From Morinoia aosen (lineage: Eukaryota > Arthropoda > Malacostraca > Amphipoda > Talitridae): a stretch of DNA of 64,000 nt. The notes under the pieces are model-generated. The model made no database searches, had not been told where the DNA came from, and saw nothing but the letters and a program-made list of their open reading frames with translations. Shown here in pieces: positions 10,831 to 23,560 of this stretch. How positions within the stretch are numbered: the first letter of the stretch is position 1; every line of letters begins with the position of its first letter. A program made the position numbers and the translations under genes. Location: the NCBI GenBank assembly GCA_030386875.1, contig CM059575.1:18686293-18750292 (forward strand). Reading direction: 5' to 3'.

Positions 10831-12829
10831 CTTCCCTTACATAATAAAACGCCACATGTGTTTTCGAATTTATTATTAAAAAACGAATCAATTAAATATA
10901 TTTTTTGAGCATAATTTCTCCTGTGTTATTACAATGGGAATCTCACTGAACACATAATTTGTGGAGAATTGCATGCACTTCTTAATAAATTGGTCTTAAT
11001 TGGTTGGTCTGTCTCTCTGCGACGTTCTAAAGGATGCTTAATGACCGTATCTGAGATTTTAACTTTACCAGTGTACAAATAAATACAAGAATATTTTAAT
11101 CGCTGGTGCTATTAGAGTGGATAAATAAATTTGTTTGTCATCTATATCTTTATATCTTAAAATTTATTCAAGGAAACCAAGGAAACTATCGAATCCCGTC
11201 ATTTTTGACAGGCCGTTATGCACTAGTGTTCAAATAACACTGTCCGCCCCACAAAGGCGGTCGTGGCAATTTTACGGATAAGAACTTACACATGCTCTCT
11301 TTGCTCTCATACAGTTTTTGTCCCTGTTAGACCCGATCTTGTAGCACAGATGATATAATTAGCTGACACCAAGGAAGGTTTTTTTCTTCATAATTTTACA
11401 TGGCGCATTTGGGCACTGAATATTGGCAGCTTACGCGTCGCACGGGACCGGCATGCAGATGCGCTAGTCACCCGTCTCGCGCCTGACTTGAGATGAACAG
11501 AGTACTTGTCATCCGGGCTGTCATTCCGGGATCTCAGGTCGTGTTACTGCTTCTAATTAAAGGCGGAACAACTTCAAGATTGTACTTCTTCGGTGCGCTT
11601 TCCACCAGAATAGAAACACCGCTCCAAGTTTTGTGAAAAACGATCCACATGATCGGCTATCAGAGACGTCCAGGTGAAGTTTCTGAAGAGAAAAACTGTC
11701 CGGACTGTAGAGTGACAAGGAGAAAAGTGCTCAAATCTTACATCTAGATAACAAGCTACGACTGGGGCCACGCATACATGACACGATATTGTCACTCCTA
11801 TGTAAATTCAGAGCAAATGAATAAAGTTTAAATTTTTTAGAGAATTTGCAAAAATTTCACTATAGCTGCGGTCTGTTGACGCAAATTCGTTGTCTTTTGG
11901 CTAAATATAAATGTCTAAAACGGACGGAGAATGTTAAAAATATAGTGCCACGAAGCATCGAATCCGATAATACCGTTAGCGTCTTACAAATATAACCGTT
12001 ATACTCTGTATATACATATCCCTTTTAAGTTAATGTTTAGAGGTGACAGTGCGAGAAGTTTTTCTAAAAAGACAAGTAAATAACGTGCATACTGATTATT
12101 TGTGTCTGCGGTTATGATGACAGATTTAATTCAGTACTCTATGGAAGATGATGCAATGCAGTGACCTTTTGGAACCGCAAATCTCAGTGTCCCGTGTCAC
12201 GATCGCGATGTGATCTCCTGCAACCCTGGACTGCTGCCGACAGCAACCGCGTCCGAGCGAGCGAGCGCCGTGTCAAATATTTACGTGTCTGTGAGTGAGG
12301 CTGCTGATAACAAGACACTGACAGTAACGCGGGTGGGTACATTCAGCCATAAACTGGAATATTGAAATTTTGGGATAGACATTTTGAATGAAGAAAATCA
12401 TGCTCAATCTTTGCTCTTATTGCCCTGACATGAAATTCACGAACGACCAAACCTAATAACGAATACGAGGTTCTGTAGAATAAGAGATTTTCGAGCAATA
12501 TGAGTTACACTGAAATTTTAAAAGCGTAAGAACTTCGTGCGACATAGAGCTTTATTAACTTCAGTCATTTCCGCTGTATGTTATTTGATGAGATTGCTAT
12601 AGATGTTCTTACCTAAAGTTTCCGGTTGCGTCGGCATTGTTGCTACGCTACTAACATTTTAGTGATGACTTCCGACAGCCTTCTGATTTCTTCTCTCGCT
12701 TTCAGAAATGCGTAAACAATCTAGTACGAAACTCGAAGTATACCATTAAAAAAGGGTTTATCATAAAAGCATGTATGTGTGCCCTTCAAAGCACTGATGA
12801 ACGCAGACGGTCAAAGTATATTTGAGCTG
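10831..12829. other. Unique DNA, nothing recognised
   Basis: AT-rich unique DNA. A GC-raised patch at 12180-12330 carries CGAGCGAGCGAGCGC. A small dyad, CCGCC...GGCGG, lies near 11250. No gene, array or transposon end was found. Confidence 0.45.
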
Positions 12830-12970
12830 CACCCAGCCCCTGGAACAGTGTCTGCCTGCCCCTGCTCTCCTGATCAAAGTACATTTTCCATCTCCACCCC
12901 AGCCCGCCTGCCCCTCTCCCAAACAAAGCTGCGCTCCCCCGGTCGCTCTAAGTCCCTCGCGAGATGGTTT
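12830..12970. repeat. C-rich pyrimidine tract
   Basis: C/T-rich DNA with CCCCTGCTCTCC, CCACCCCAGCCCGCC and CTGCCCCTCTCCC words. The overlapping open frames here (12779-12982, 12822-13154) are compositional. Confidence 0.5.
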
Positions 12971-12984
12971 TGCTGTCGCTGATA

Positions 12985-13110
12985 TCGATTCTTTGATTAC
13001 CTTGCGAGGGGAGCAGGCGGAGCACTTTCTGGCCGATCGAGCACTTGATGCGCACCTCTTGCACAGTGCGCCCCTAATTTATTGCGCACCTTTTTGCGCA
13101 CTACGGCTCT
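12985..13110. promoter_or_regulatory. Cluster of GCGCAC boxes
   Basis: Four copies of the same 6-mer occur within 53 bases: TGCGCAC at 13049, 13083 and 13095, and the inverted form GTGCGC at 13066. TGCGCA is the half-site of the NRF1/erect-wing family of transcription factors (established knowledge). The spacing of the inverted pair (13050-13055 and 13066-13071) also allows a 6-bp hairpin. A role as a regulatory cluster is inference. Confidence 0.25.
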
Positions 13111-13150
13111 TGTCTAGTTATCGAGTCCTGGAAACCAATTATCGCAACCG

Positions 13151-14228
13151 ATGATTTGGTGCTCGAAACTACTGTCAAATTCCACGGGCCTTTTTATTTC
13201 TGGTACGTGTGATATACATACCTTACGAACGATAAGAAAGTAATTTAAATTCTGATAAACGCAATTAGCTCACTCGATTCGATCAAGTTGGCCGCCTAAT
13301 CAGACTTCGTTTAAAAATAGCTCTATTTGTTATACTTAGAATAAAAATTGAAAAGCATGAAAAATTTGAAATAATTGTGTAGAGATATTTTCAAAACGGG
13401 GATTCACATTTAGAAATTTTAATTGAAATTTAAAAATTTGGATATGTATTATATTATTCCAGGAGGAACATAGTTTTGCAAGCTCCGCGCCTAACTTTGA
13501 AAGTTTGAAAGCCTAGAGTTTAATGATCATGTTGCACTGAGTGGGTAGAAGCCAAAAGCGATCTTTTGGTAAGTTTTATGCCCTTCATGTTTTTACTGTC
13601 CATAGCTAGCAAATACAAAATGAGACTTAGTACACTGAAGAAAAAATCCTTAGTAAGTTCCCTAGCGAATGGAGTTGCTATGTTGAACTACAAAGGAACT
13701 GGGGAAAAATCAATGTAGAAAATCAGCGATAGGAGCTAACTTCGGGCCGTCAACGCACCATAAGCATGATACAACGAGAGAAAGTTGCTCTTACTAGCTG
13801 CACCTACATCCAGAGAAGAACTGCGTAGCTCACTGATACAATGCTTATTGTTAGACAATTTGATACTTAAATTAAAAATAACATAATAAAGATATCGTTT
13901 CAAAGTTTATTTGCCACAGGAAATCATTCAGCCGAATAAACCTCACAATGTTGCGATAGTTTTTTTTGCGTTGATAAAATTGCTCGAAATTGTAATTTGT
14001 TTACGTGAGAATTTTTTTCATTATTAAATTTTCTATGCAACGAGGGACATGTAGATGATTAAAATGCCTTGCTACTCTTTCTTGTTTCAGTGGAGTTGCT
14101 TCAGGACGAGAAAGATGAAGGTCTCTCAAACAAAGAGGTTTGATAGTTTTGCATTTGTTGCGTCGTGCTGCTACCTAGGAGGACCAGATTTATCAGTTTA
14201 TTACCGAGTTATTCTCATGTTTGGTTTC
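13151..14228. other. Unique AT-rich DNA, nothing recognised
   Basis: AT-rich unique DNA. A strong pyrimidine-AG acceptor-like site (TTCTTGTTTCAG) lies just inside or beside this block near 14090, but no good donor follows. Confidence 0.45.
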
Positions 14229-14280
14229 CTCATCTCATACAAACAAATACATCTCATACAAACATACATCTCATACAAAT
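14229..14280. repeat. Short 17-19 bp tandem repeat, three units
   Basis: CATCTCATACAAA recurs three times at 17-19 bp spacing. It is too short for any further call. Confidence 0.6.
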
Positions 14281-14282
14281 GA

Positions 14283-16835
14283 TTTTTGCTACGTGTTTCA
14301 TCGTTATTGCGAGGAGCTCTGCTTTTAGTTAATGTACGAATGTGTTTGGTGATTCTCATATTTATTAGCAGTCATAATTCTTTTGAAGCGTATTCTGGTG
14401 CCTTCGCTTCGATGTTGACTTCTAAGTGGAGCTGCCTAGCATCTCTTAAAAATAATTTGGCTCGCGAGAATTGTTCTAATTTTGTTCCGGACGAATGGAA
14501 CGATCACCTTCAACAATTTCGGTGAGGTTTCTGACAAACAAAGCCAAAATGGCTGATATATGGTACAAAGTTATAACTTTTCCGAAGTGAAAAGTTAAAT
14601 TAGTAAATAAGAGATTGGAGAATTCTGAACCAGTTTAGTGAAGGGAAAAATGCCCTAAACAATTTTTCAGTTTGAACTCTCGCTGATCTCCGCCTGAAAA
14701 ATTTACCATAAAAAGAAGCCATGCGATTTGCTATATACTGTCTGAATGATCTGTAGATACACCAATGTAGCAAACATTGGCGCTTGCAACACCAAGGAAT
14801 TCAAAAAATGAGCGCAAGTCAATTTATGTTTTCTTGAGAGCACTTTTCATGAAGCATACTCCTGAGGGCTGCGGACGGAATCTATTCTTTCACAGTTGAG
14901 TTGCTCCCTGAAGAATTCAATTTTCGTGAGTCCCTTATAATTGGTCCATCAATTAGGCGTCGGGACTCAAAAGAGCCTCGAACGCTACAGTCTGGCCACT
15001 TCCCTCAAGTGAGGGTTGAATTGTGATGGCTCGTCTCGATGCGTTCATTCTACCCATCCGAAATGAAGGTAGAATTGGGGTTAGGCCGCATTCATTCTAT
15101 TGTTTGTGAGTGCGTAAACAAATGCAAAGCTATGTATGTGCTGAATGAGCTGGCATCTTGTGCTCCCATGCACCAAAACAATCCGTTAGTTAACTAAGCT
15201 GCGTTCAATGGGAGTTTCTGCGGAGGTACTAGTACGTACACTTCTGGAGAGGTCTGTTCAGTGTTTCACCTCCATGGACTCTAACACTGAGTTACCTATT
15301 TTATGAATAAAATTAGCGTGTATCTTTGATACTATGCTTGTTTCTCCTGACTAAATGTCGTTTATGGGTGAGTTTTTAAAAATTCAATGAGTTATTATTG
15401 GAAATACCGTTATTACTGTTCGGAGCTGCGAAAAGATCTTAAACAGTCCTCGACATTTGCTGTTTTTGGCCTGCGATACGCGTCGTGCAATTCGATTCAG
15501 TTTCTAGCTGTTACTTTTAGTGAATAGGTTTTCTCGTTATCTTCCTCCTTTTCGGAATGATTGTGTCGCGACCTAACTTTTAATTCAATGTGCGCAAATT
15601 TCATTATTCAAATGTTCGGCTGTGACGATAACAATTCGTGATAGTTTTGTGAGATAATAATAAGAAGCTACTGAGCTCTCGTCAAAGTGCAGTACATGCA
15701 GATTTTTCGGATGAAGAGTAGATATGGCATTTGTTATTCCCAGAAGCTAAAAAATTTCAAATATGTTGATACTTTTTTGAAGAAATTATTACACTAAGCT
15801 TCTTAAAAGTCGCAAATAATCCACTTTTCAAACTTTATAAAGTTATCAACTGAATTTAATTTTTTATTTCTGTTCATTAAAATTGTCTTTTATACACTTC
15901 ATCCGCAATATCATCCTGTAGAAATAGCATTCAGTAGTAAGCTCTTAATTAATGTGTAATGTCGATTTGCAATAATTTATTCAATGCATACACTTTTACT
16001 GAATAGAGTTAAGTAGATTCTTAGCATAAGTACACAAAACGACCGAATACTTTACCATTCAGGGAAAATTTCTTCTCGATGTTAACAGCAGCATTGCAGA
16101 GTTAACCCTCTGATTCTAAAGTGTAACTAATGAATATTCTGGTGGATCTGCCCCAGACGTTTATTGCATTATTTCTGTATCTTCTAAAGCCTCTAAAATG
16201 GGCCTTCAGTTGAGGCCTTTTGCGCGGGCATCGTTCATTGGATGTTTTCTGGGCCGAAGAGATCCTGTGATGTCGGGAGTAAGGAATGTGAGGGCACCAT
16301 GAGCAGTTGTCGGGCATGCAAGCTCAGACGGTGCAGGCTGCTGCAGTCCGCATCGCGCCGCACGCTTGCGTTCTGGTCACAATTTCTGTGTGACATGTTG
16401 CCTGCTGCTGGGACGTCATGCATGGAGTACACGGTACACACAGTCATGGAAGCTGTGTGGTAATGAAGGAACCACAGCAAGACGCTGGGGGCAGTGCAAT
16501 GGTGAGGCTATCTGGAGTTGAATATTGCTCGTGCAATAGGATTTGGAGCGTCTAAAAAACCTATAAGCAGTTAAATGCTTGAGTGTGGCAGGATATCTGC
16601 ACATCATTTACGGCACAAACCGGAGACTGAGAACTCATGAAGGATTAATACACTATAAACATTATCTTATATGCTATCACTGTTCAAGTATACTATCCAT
16701 GATTCGACAATTTTAAATTTTATATTATAAATAAACAGTTTTCATTTACACACTGATCTTGCTGAAAGCTTGCTGAATGAATGATACATGTATATACATC
16801 ACTCCTGCTCTTATATTATTAAGATTTATAACTTC
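14283..16835. other. Unique DNA, no gene accepted
   Basis: Unique DNA. The frame at 16242-16463 contains CRACKLRRCR, which resembles the end of a nuclear-receptor zinc finger, but the rest of the domain is absent (see rejected items). No tandem arrays or transposon ends seen. Confidence 0.4.
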
Positions 16836-17060
16836 ATACAATTTCCCTTTACTGCTTTCTCTTCTGTCTCCACCTTTATTCTTCGCGATCCACTCAACTG
16901 AAATCACTTAATATCCTCACCTGTTCAATTGTTTCATCCTCCTTTTTGTCACTTTAATTTTTCTCCCTCCGACTCTGTATCCGTCGCTTCTCTATTTCCA
17001 TAGGTTTCCTTCAGTCTCCGCCACAGCCTCTTCATCCCCCTTACCCATCCCGAGAAAGTC
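16836..17060. repeat. Pyrimidine-rich tract
   Basis: About 220 bases of C/T-rich + strand (CTTTCTCTTCTGTCTCC, TTTTTCTCCCTCC). Same class as the other one-sided tracts in this window. Confidence 0.5.
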
Positions 17061-18229
17061 CAGAACACTTAGAGTGAGGAGTGTGGCCTCAGGGGAAGCA
17101 ATCACAGCGCAAGATTGTAAACAGCGAGTCCTTACTCCCCTCTACCTTGGGGAAGAGATCGCTTTTAGAAGAACGCATTTTTTTCCTCTCATCTGAGTGA
17201 CGTTCATCTTCTTTAGAACGGACGGTAGAATCACGATTTGTGTACGAAGAAGACTTGGGTGTCGATCATACGGACATTGGAGCCATCTAGCTAAAACTAG
17301 CAAAAGGAGACACGCAGACGACTTAGCTGCCTTTGATGCATCGAATGGACGAACATGTTTTCTACGTCAGATTACCTCAATGTGGTTTGACACTTTTCCC
17401 CGTGTTCATAGCCTTGGTCATCACTTACCTATGCTTGTACGTTTTGTATCCCCTTTACAGACGGTTTAAGGGCACACTGTTTGCATCATCCATTACGCTG
17501 TGAGGTAAACAACCAGCCATTGCTAGCATATATAACAGCACGCTGCACACAACCTTTTAGAATGATTTGATGAGCGATTACCATGTCTCTATTTAGAATT
17601 TTTTATTCATAATAATAATTCATAGCGTATTCATCAGCTTTACTCCATATCAAATGATTTTAAATTAAAGAACATTATTGAAGTAGAGGCATATTTTGTT
17701 GTCTCTGCAGAATGTGATGTCTACTTTGTGAGGAGTGTTGCGCCGAGAGGGCTTGTTTCACCTGCAATCTATTTTCGGCGGCTCACATTATTTCCTCGTG
17801 TTTCAGATCTCGGTTGCAATTTATATACATATTTTCAAGCATTGTTTTACGCTCGGTTTAGTGTATTTGCAGTGTAAACGTGCAGAAAATGCTCCTGTGC
17901 GGGGAGATGCAATAAGTAGACAAGATATTAGAAATGCATCTAGTAAAAAGCCTCGGCATTTAAAAAAATATAACAACAAATGCATCGATAAAATTTAGAA
18001 TTGAGATCTTCAATTTGGGAAGCAAAAACAGCCACTGTCTACCACAATATCTTATTACATTTATAGATTTTTTAAGCCTTGTGTGACGTTTATTTTAATT
18101 TGTTTATCTTAAATGTGTATTGATGTTGTCAATAGAGGAAGGACTCACTGGACCCCTTTATGCGCCTGAATGTGTATGCCTCCAGCCTCAAATAAGCCTC
18201 CAAAATCCCAAGCCTAGCCCCTCCAGAGG
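17061..18229. other. Unique DNA with one weak exon-like frame
   Basis: A good acceptor-like site (ATTTCCTCGTGTTTCAG) ends at about 17805 and the frame that follows stays open to a TAG at 17996-17998. Its last part is lysine/arginine-rich and hydrophilic (KKPRHLKKYNNKCIDKI). No polyadenylation signal of note or family match was seen, so I do not call it a gene. Confidence 0.2.
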
Positions 18230-18410
18230 CCTCGTTATGGGTCCCCTGCGATTCATCTCTACGAAAGCGACACTTTTGTTCAATGAGCCTGAATTTGCTT
18301 TAATGGCAGCCAGGCCGCGGTGCGCTCGCTACAGCTGTCTTCTCGGGGGCTGTGTGAGCCTTTACGCTTCTAACCGCTCTGCGCCAAATCAATTCTTCCT
18401 TCGCTTTTGA
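18230..18410. other. GC-raised unique island
   Basis: A balanced, GC-raised stretch with CAGCCAGGCCGCGGTGCGC and CAATGAGCCTGAATTTGC words. Possible regulatory island by texture only. Confidence 0.15.
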
Positions 18411-19259
18411 TTTGAATGTTATTGTGGCAGTGGATGGGAAGATAATGCTAAAAAATCATGGGTGTAATATTGGCGTAGGGTTGGGGAATGATTTCTTAGA
18501 AAAATTGAGGGTATAATAAGTTCACGTATTGCTTTGCTTGCATAAGGTTCAAATTACGTAGAGAAACCTCGCAGGCTTGAAATAACAGCCTTCCAAGAAT
18601 ACTGTTTATTCTGTTTGAAATAAGTATAGTTATGAGCCGGCTTAAAATGTTAGCATGAGTTTATCTTGCAGACTGTTTCTACATGTTTCCTGGAAAATAA
18701 ATTTTCTGTCAACTTTTCCCGCTTCACTTATTGTTAGTTCTCATTTCGCGTGTAAATAGTTAACGGCAGATTTTGTGCTCAGTTGAATCTTCAGCGCTGA
18801 TTTATGATCGACCGTAGATTTTAAAGTCACTACTAATCAATCAAATAAACTGTAGAGGCTGCAATATCTGCTAAATTTTGTTTATAACTTTACATTTATA
18901 ACTATGAGGATCACTAGCCTTTAATGGAGTATGTACTTGGAAATTCCTTCGTGAGCACGAGCCTTAATGAGGTAAAAGTTGGAGCAAAGGGTTCTCGAAA
19001 TTTTTAACGCGCTAATCAAAAAATGAATTCATTCTTTTCAAATTAAGTTCACCTTCCTAACATAAGAGGAAAATTTAAGGTTGGATGTTTAATTTTGCCT
19101 CTATGCTTTGAGTAAGCTTTACTGCTTTAAACCAATATTTTTCCACTAGCGCTTTCTGTATGTTCCTGATTTTCATGCCTTGTCTGTGCTCCTGTTTTTT
19201 ACTCCAGTTTCTGCGCAGTGTAGTTTCCGAGCGCTAAAATCCCATATGAGACATCCTTT
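18411..19259. other. Unique AT-rich DNA, nothing recognised
   Basis: AT-rich unique DNA with short frames only. Confidence 0.45.
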
Positions 19260-19700
19260 GTTCTATCATTTCACCACATATTCCTTCCTATACCTGCCCG
19301 TCACTCACTTCATTCTCGCATCTTGTTGGCGTGCGGTCCCTCTCCTGCACACAATGCCCTGTTATCCCGCTCCATAAGTTCCCTTCTGCTTCCTCCATAT
19401 CACCCCTGTTCTCAGCTTGCCTTCAGTGCCCTATACGTCTTTCTCCTCCATTTCAACCGCAAGTCCTTTTCCTATCTCCCTGCCATTCCCCTCCTCCCAC
19501 CCTTCCTGGGCTCAGGTGTTGCCGAAATTCTTGGGATTTAATGGGATCGTCTCCGAAGAAACAGAGACGGAGGGAGGCAGGAGGACACGAGCAGGGGAAC
19601 AAACTCTGGAGTGGAGATCACGCAAAGTGCAAGGCAGATATTTTCCTTGGGGGAGAAACAATCGGGCAGCAATCTGGGGAGATGGTGTGTGATGCATGAA
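19260..19700. repeat. Pyrimidine tract followed by purine tract
   Basis: 19260-19510 is C/T-rich and 19550-19690 is G/A-rich on the same strand. The halves are roughly but not exactly complementary and flank a 40-base spacer. Open frames on both strands here (up to 122 codons) are compositional. The purine part shares GGGGAACAAACTCTGG with a near-identical word at 22918, in a second tract of the same layout. Confidence 0.5.
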
Positions 19701-21289
19701 GTGAAAAGTTGCGCATTAAATGAGTTGAACACAAACACTTTACACTTCTGTGAAACGAACAAGGAGAAAGGAGACTAAAATGTGACTTAATATCATGAGT
19801 AATGAGCAAAATCAATACGTTTGTATTGATTTGACCACTGTTTGCAAAATACTGGTGCAGTTCTGTCTGTAGACCAAGAATAAATGAAGTGAAATGAGGG
19901 AAAATTCGGCACTAGCATGTGCTGAGAAAGGGATAATTTAAGTGAAAATAAGTCAGCAAATAAAAAAAAAAGACAAGATCCAAAGTTCATGATACTGTTA
20001 TAAATAATATTTAAAATAATTATGCTATTCTCGCATACATAATGAGGATGTACAAAATGTGAACTAAGTTACGCTTGAGCTCTCTCATTTCCATTTTATG
20101 AGCTAAAATCTTCCTCAAAGAGATTAGTTCTGTAATTTAAGCGTCCTCTCCTCGGTACACCCACTACCTTCACACCAGGGGCTGTCGTGGCTGCAGACCA
20201 GCACGCCGCCCACCGCACAAGATCTTAAATGCTTCTGGTCCAGCCTTTCAACTGCAGTGTAGAACAATTGCAGCTATTACTTTCAGCAAAACTACTATTA
20301 TTTGTTCTATACTCTTCTGGGGGGATTTGAACGCATTAATCTCACGTAGGAATATCATATTCATCATAAAAATTCGATTTAGGCTATTCTAGGACTTGTG
20401 ATTGATTTGGAAATTTTTTACTCCCAACGAAGAAATCATGGTCACTTAATGGGGAATTGTTATAGGTCAGCTCCTCTATTACATCAGAGACGTACTAAAG
20501 AAAGAATTACAGTATACAGCAGAATACAATGGTCAATCAGCTCTCTGAATAGATGTGATATTTGTAGATCAGTTTTAGATTGCGTGCGTCGGTATCCATT
20601 GTATTGGCTAGGGCTATATTATATACAGATCCCACTAGAGAGCGTTACTCTCTAAATCAGAACTGCTATCTGATAAACGAAAGGACAAAATGGGAACACA
20701 GCACCCAGCTGTGGTGGATGTGTAGGTGGTGCTGCGGGACAGGGCCTCACCTCAGCCGACTGTGTAGGTGACTGCTGAGAAATTTCCCTCCGCTCAATAT
20801 ACTGCAAACGAGAAACAATTTTCAAATTCAATGGTAAAACTTCATTTTATCGAGCTCAAAATTTTTTCATCAGTACCTCATTTCTTGAGAAAATTTCTCA
20901 GAAGCTTTTATCACGCCTGGGTGAAATCATCCGTTCATTTTGCGGCTCTAGCATCACTTGACTCCGTCAAAAATTTTAAGAGGATTCTTCGTGAATCAAC
21001 GAGTAAATTTTGCTACAGAAGTTATTGAAGGAGTAGAATTCCACAATGACTCTACCGAGCCTTCGGAAAATTACCCATTATCCGAAAGTAATTCTTCAGC
21101 ATTCGAATCTACTGCTCACATAAGTAGTGTAACATTTTCATTCCTAATCTAATTGAAAATTATACCGAAGAGGAACATTTCATTTTATGGGACAAATGTA
21201 GGCTCACTTTTGTTATTTATACAATTATATACCACAACCCAACAAAGATTTCTTTCAAGGTATCTTCCCTGACTCGTTTCCACTGCCCA
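19701..21289. other. Unique DNA, nothing recognised
   Basis: Unique DNA, AT-rich with a GC-raised patch at 20140-20240. No array, RNA gene or credible exon. Confidence 0.45.
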
Positions 21290-21530
21290 ATGGTTCCCTA
21301 TGGCCATCCTCGTCCCCCCTTCCCTCTCAGTGCTCGTCTGCAAGACATAAGTGTCAGGGCCCTCGTGGATCACTTTATATCAATAAAAATTTCCGATATT
21401 GAGGGGTCATTCCCTAATGGGGATGAGGGAGGAGCCACGGCTGCACAGCCTCATGCGTACGTCACCCTTTCTTCCCCCTCGCCGGTCCTCCTCCACTTCC
21501 CCAGATTTCTACTTTCTTTCCGATAAGTTT
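21290..21530. repeat. Pyrimidine-rich tract
   Basis: C/T-rich blocks (CCTCGTCCCCCCTTCCCTC; TTCTTCCCCCTCGCC) with a GC-raised interruption. Compositional open frames only. Confidence 0.45.
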
Positions 21531-22069
21531 TGCCCTCATGGATTCCTTTTCTTTGTTATTGATGATGGCGCTAGGGTATTTGCTATTGTCATCGTTGTTA
21601 CGTTTATTTAAAGGTTTCCAAAATCGCTCGGTGGTACTAAATGGCGACGGTTCTCTCTGAATGAGGGCGTCGAAAACACTCGTTAAATTGGTGTATTATC
21701 CGCAACTGTCATTTCTCCAATTTTTACTCTATTTTTTTTTTACAAATATAAAGCGCGAAAAAATACACTGCCAAATGCACTTGTCAGTTTAATGCACTTC
21801 TAATTTATTCATATTTTACTTCATCGAATTGCTCCCACCTTTTGTTTACGTTTTTAAATTGATGATTAATCCTCGTCTTGGCAATACGCCTCAGCAGTCC
21901 AATTCGATTAATATTATGCTCAGATGCAGGTAATGATAGCTTGATCAACCTAAAAGAGTTACAAAATAAAAAATTGGCATAACTTCTATGAAGCTTTTGT
22001 GTTTCTCGGCTTGAGCACAGAGTACTGCAGGGCTTTTAGTGAATGTTATTTTCATTGTATTAGTAAATG
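21531..22069. other. Unique AT-rich DNA, nothing recognised
   Basis: AT-rich unique DNA. Confidence 0.45.
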
Positions 22070-22330
22070 TGTCATTGCGTGGACTACCATAATAAAGTTA
22101 ACACTGTGGCGGCCGACGAAGTACTTTACGGTTTTTACTGATTCGCGCCAGCTGAATTTAGTTCAGGAGCAACACGGTCACTCCGATGTAACTTGACGCT
22201 GCTGCATCGCGCCGAGTTGAATATTCCACAGGATTTTGGGCCACTTTGCGGCCGGGTTGAAATGTTATTGCCTTTGCTAGAGGGACAGCTCATTGTTTAT
22301 TTCTACCGTAGCGCGACGTACATTACTCAT
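22070..22330. promoter_or_regulatory. GC-raised, motif-rich island (candidate enhancer)
   Basis: Balanced unique sequence with GTTAACACTGTGGCGGCC, GATTCGCGCCAGCTG (E-box CAGCTG), TTTGCGGCCGGG and TTGTTTATTT (forkhead-like). The island is set sharply in AT-rich DNA. No open frame explains it. Regulatory role is inferred from texture. Confidence 0.2.
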
Positions 22331-22629
22331 GAGATAGGTCAGCGCAAAAAATGTAGCCAGTATTGAATTGAATGGAAGGTAACACTGAAATTATGCTTTT
22401 TGAAGCTACAGAAAGATATTAAAAAAATTAAAGATGTGAAAATTAAAGATACGGTCGACCCACACGAAAGTTTTATTGCATCATTATCAATAAATTTCAA
22501 CTCGATTACTTTCAACAAGGCCTCAGGATCACACACGTCGTTTCTCATTGTTGCTCTTTCACAAAGCTGTACAGTAGGAGTGAGTGTCATGTGCTCATGC
22601 TGGAGCACTTGGTTCTCATACTCCACTCA
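22331..22629. other. Unique DNA, nothing recognised
   Basis: Start of a 161-codon open frame (22400-22885) that runs into the following Y/R tract and is not accepted as a gene. Confidence 0.4.
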
Positions 22630-22970
22630 ACGTTCTCCAAGCGACTTTTTTATGCCTCACTCCCTCCTCTACTACCCCCGTGTCCTCCCTGTCACTCCCC
22701 CAAAGTTCACCGCAAGCTCCGGACTTATTTCAGCACCGCAACTGCTGCTCCAAAACATCCATTCCAGAATTCCTGTTTTGATTCCCGTATTGCAGCCACT
22801 CAAATATGGGAGGGGACCTGACGGGGAGGTGGAGGTGGGGAGCAGGAGCGAACACGCACGAGACGGCAAACAGGGAGGTTGGTGAGGGAAAAAGGGGAGG
22901 ATGAGCTGGGGAATTCCATGGGGAAACAAGCTCTGGTTCAAAAAGTAGGCGAGTGGAGGAAAAAATAAAA
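22630..22970. repeat. Pyrimidine tract followed by purine tract
   Basis: 22630-22720 is C/T-rich and 22805-22970 is G/A-rich (GGAGGTGGAGGTGGGGAG, AAAAAGGGGAGGATGAG). The layout matches 19260-19700, with converging Y then R halves. Several compositional frames on both strands. Confidence 0.5.
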
Positions 22971-23269
22971 GAAATGTAGTGGGTATTTTTCAGAGTTGAG
23001 CTCTGTACTGTTTGATAAAGTACGGTGAAATTTGAACGGATGATGTACGAGCACAACGCGGTATGAGCGTAGAAAGATATGAATTCATGGAAGCTTTACA
23101 AAAATTTGAAAAACAACGGTATGTACGAAAAAAGTTGCGTTTAAGTTATCTGGTAAAAAGAGAAATGATCAGTAATAGATAAACAAGGCGAAATATTTAG
23201 GAAAATGAAATCAGATACAATATAAAGCGAAGAATATTTGGAGAGCTCGTGCATAACTGAGAGATGGTC
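22971..23269. other. Unique AT-rich DNA, nothing recognised
   Basis: AT-rich unique DNA. Confidence 0.45.
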
Positions 23270-23560
23270 CAAGGAAGGAAGAATGAGATCGCATACCTCT
23301 AAGCGGGGTATAGCAGGCTAACTCCAATGAAGTAAAGAAATAACTAATCCTAATTTCTTTACATGTTGGAAATACCGCATAAAAAAAGGGTGAAACACTT
23401 GAATATTTGAAATTAACAGAATAGTGAAAGAAGTAGCAAAACTTGGTAAGAGGTAGAGGGAGGAGGGATGACCAGGGAAGGGCCAGAGGAAGGGAGGCAG
23501 CAGGGCAGGTTTAAAGTGATTGGAGTGGGGCTCTGACTGGAAAGTTTTTGGAAGCTGTGG
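23270..23560. repeat. Purine-rich tract
   Basis: G/A-rich + strand (AGAGGTAGAGGGAGGAGGG, GGGAAGGGCCAGAGGAAGGG). The 126-codon minus-strand frame across it is compositional. Confidence 0.5.

Noticed and set aside
16242-16463. CRACKLRRCR in an open frame, resembling the end of a nuclear-receptor DNA-binding domain
   Set aside because: Only the CxxCxxxxC spacing matches. The first finger, the preceding spacing and the following VGM-type motif are missing, so it is probably chance.
22400-22885. 161-codon + frame as a gene
   Set aside because: The first part has no motif and the second half runs into a C/T then G/A tract. No splice or promoter context.
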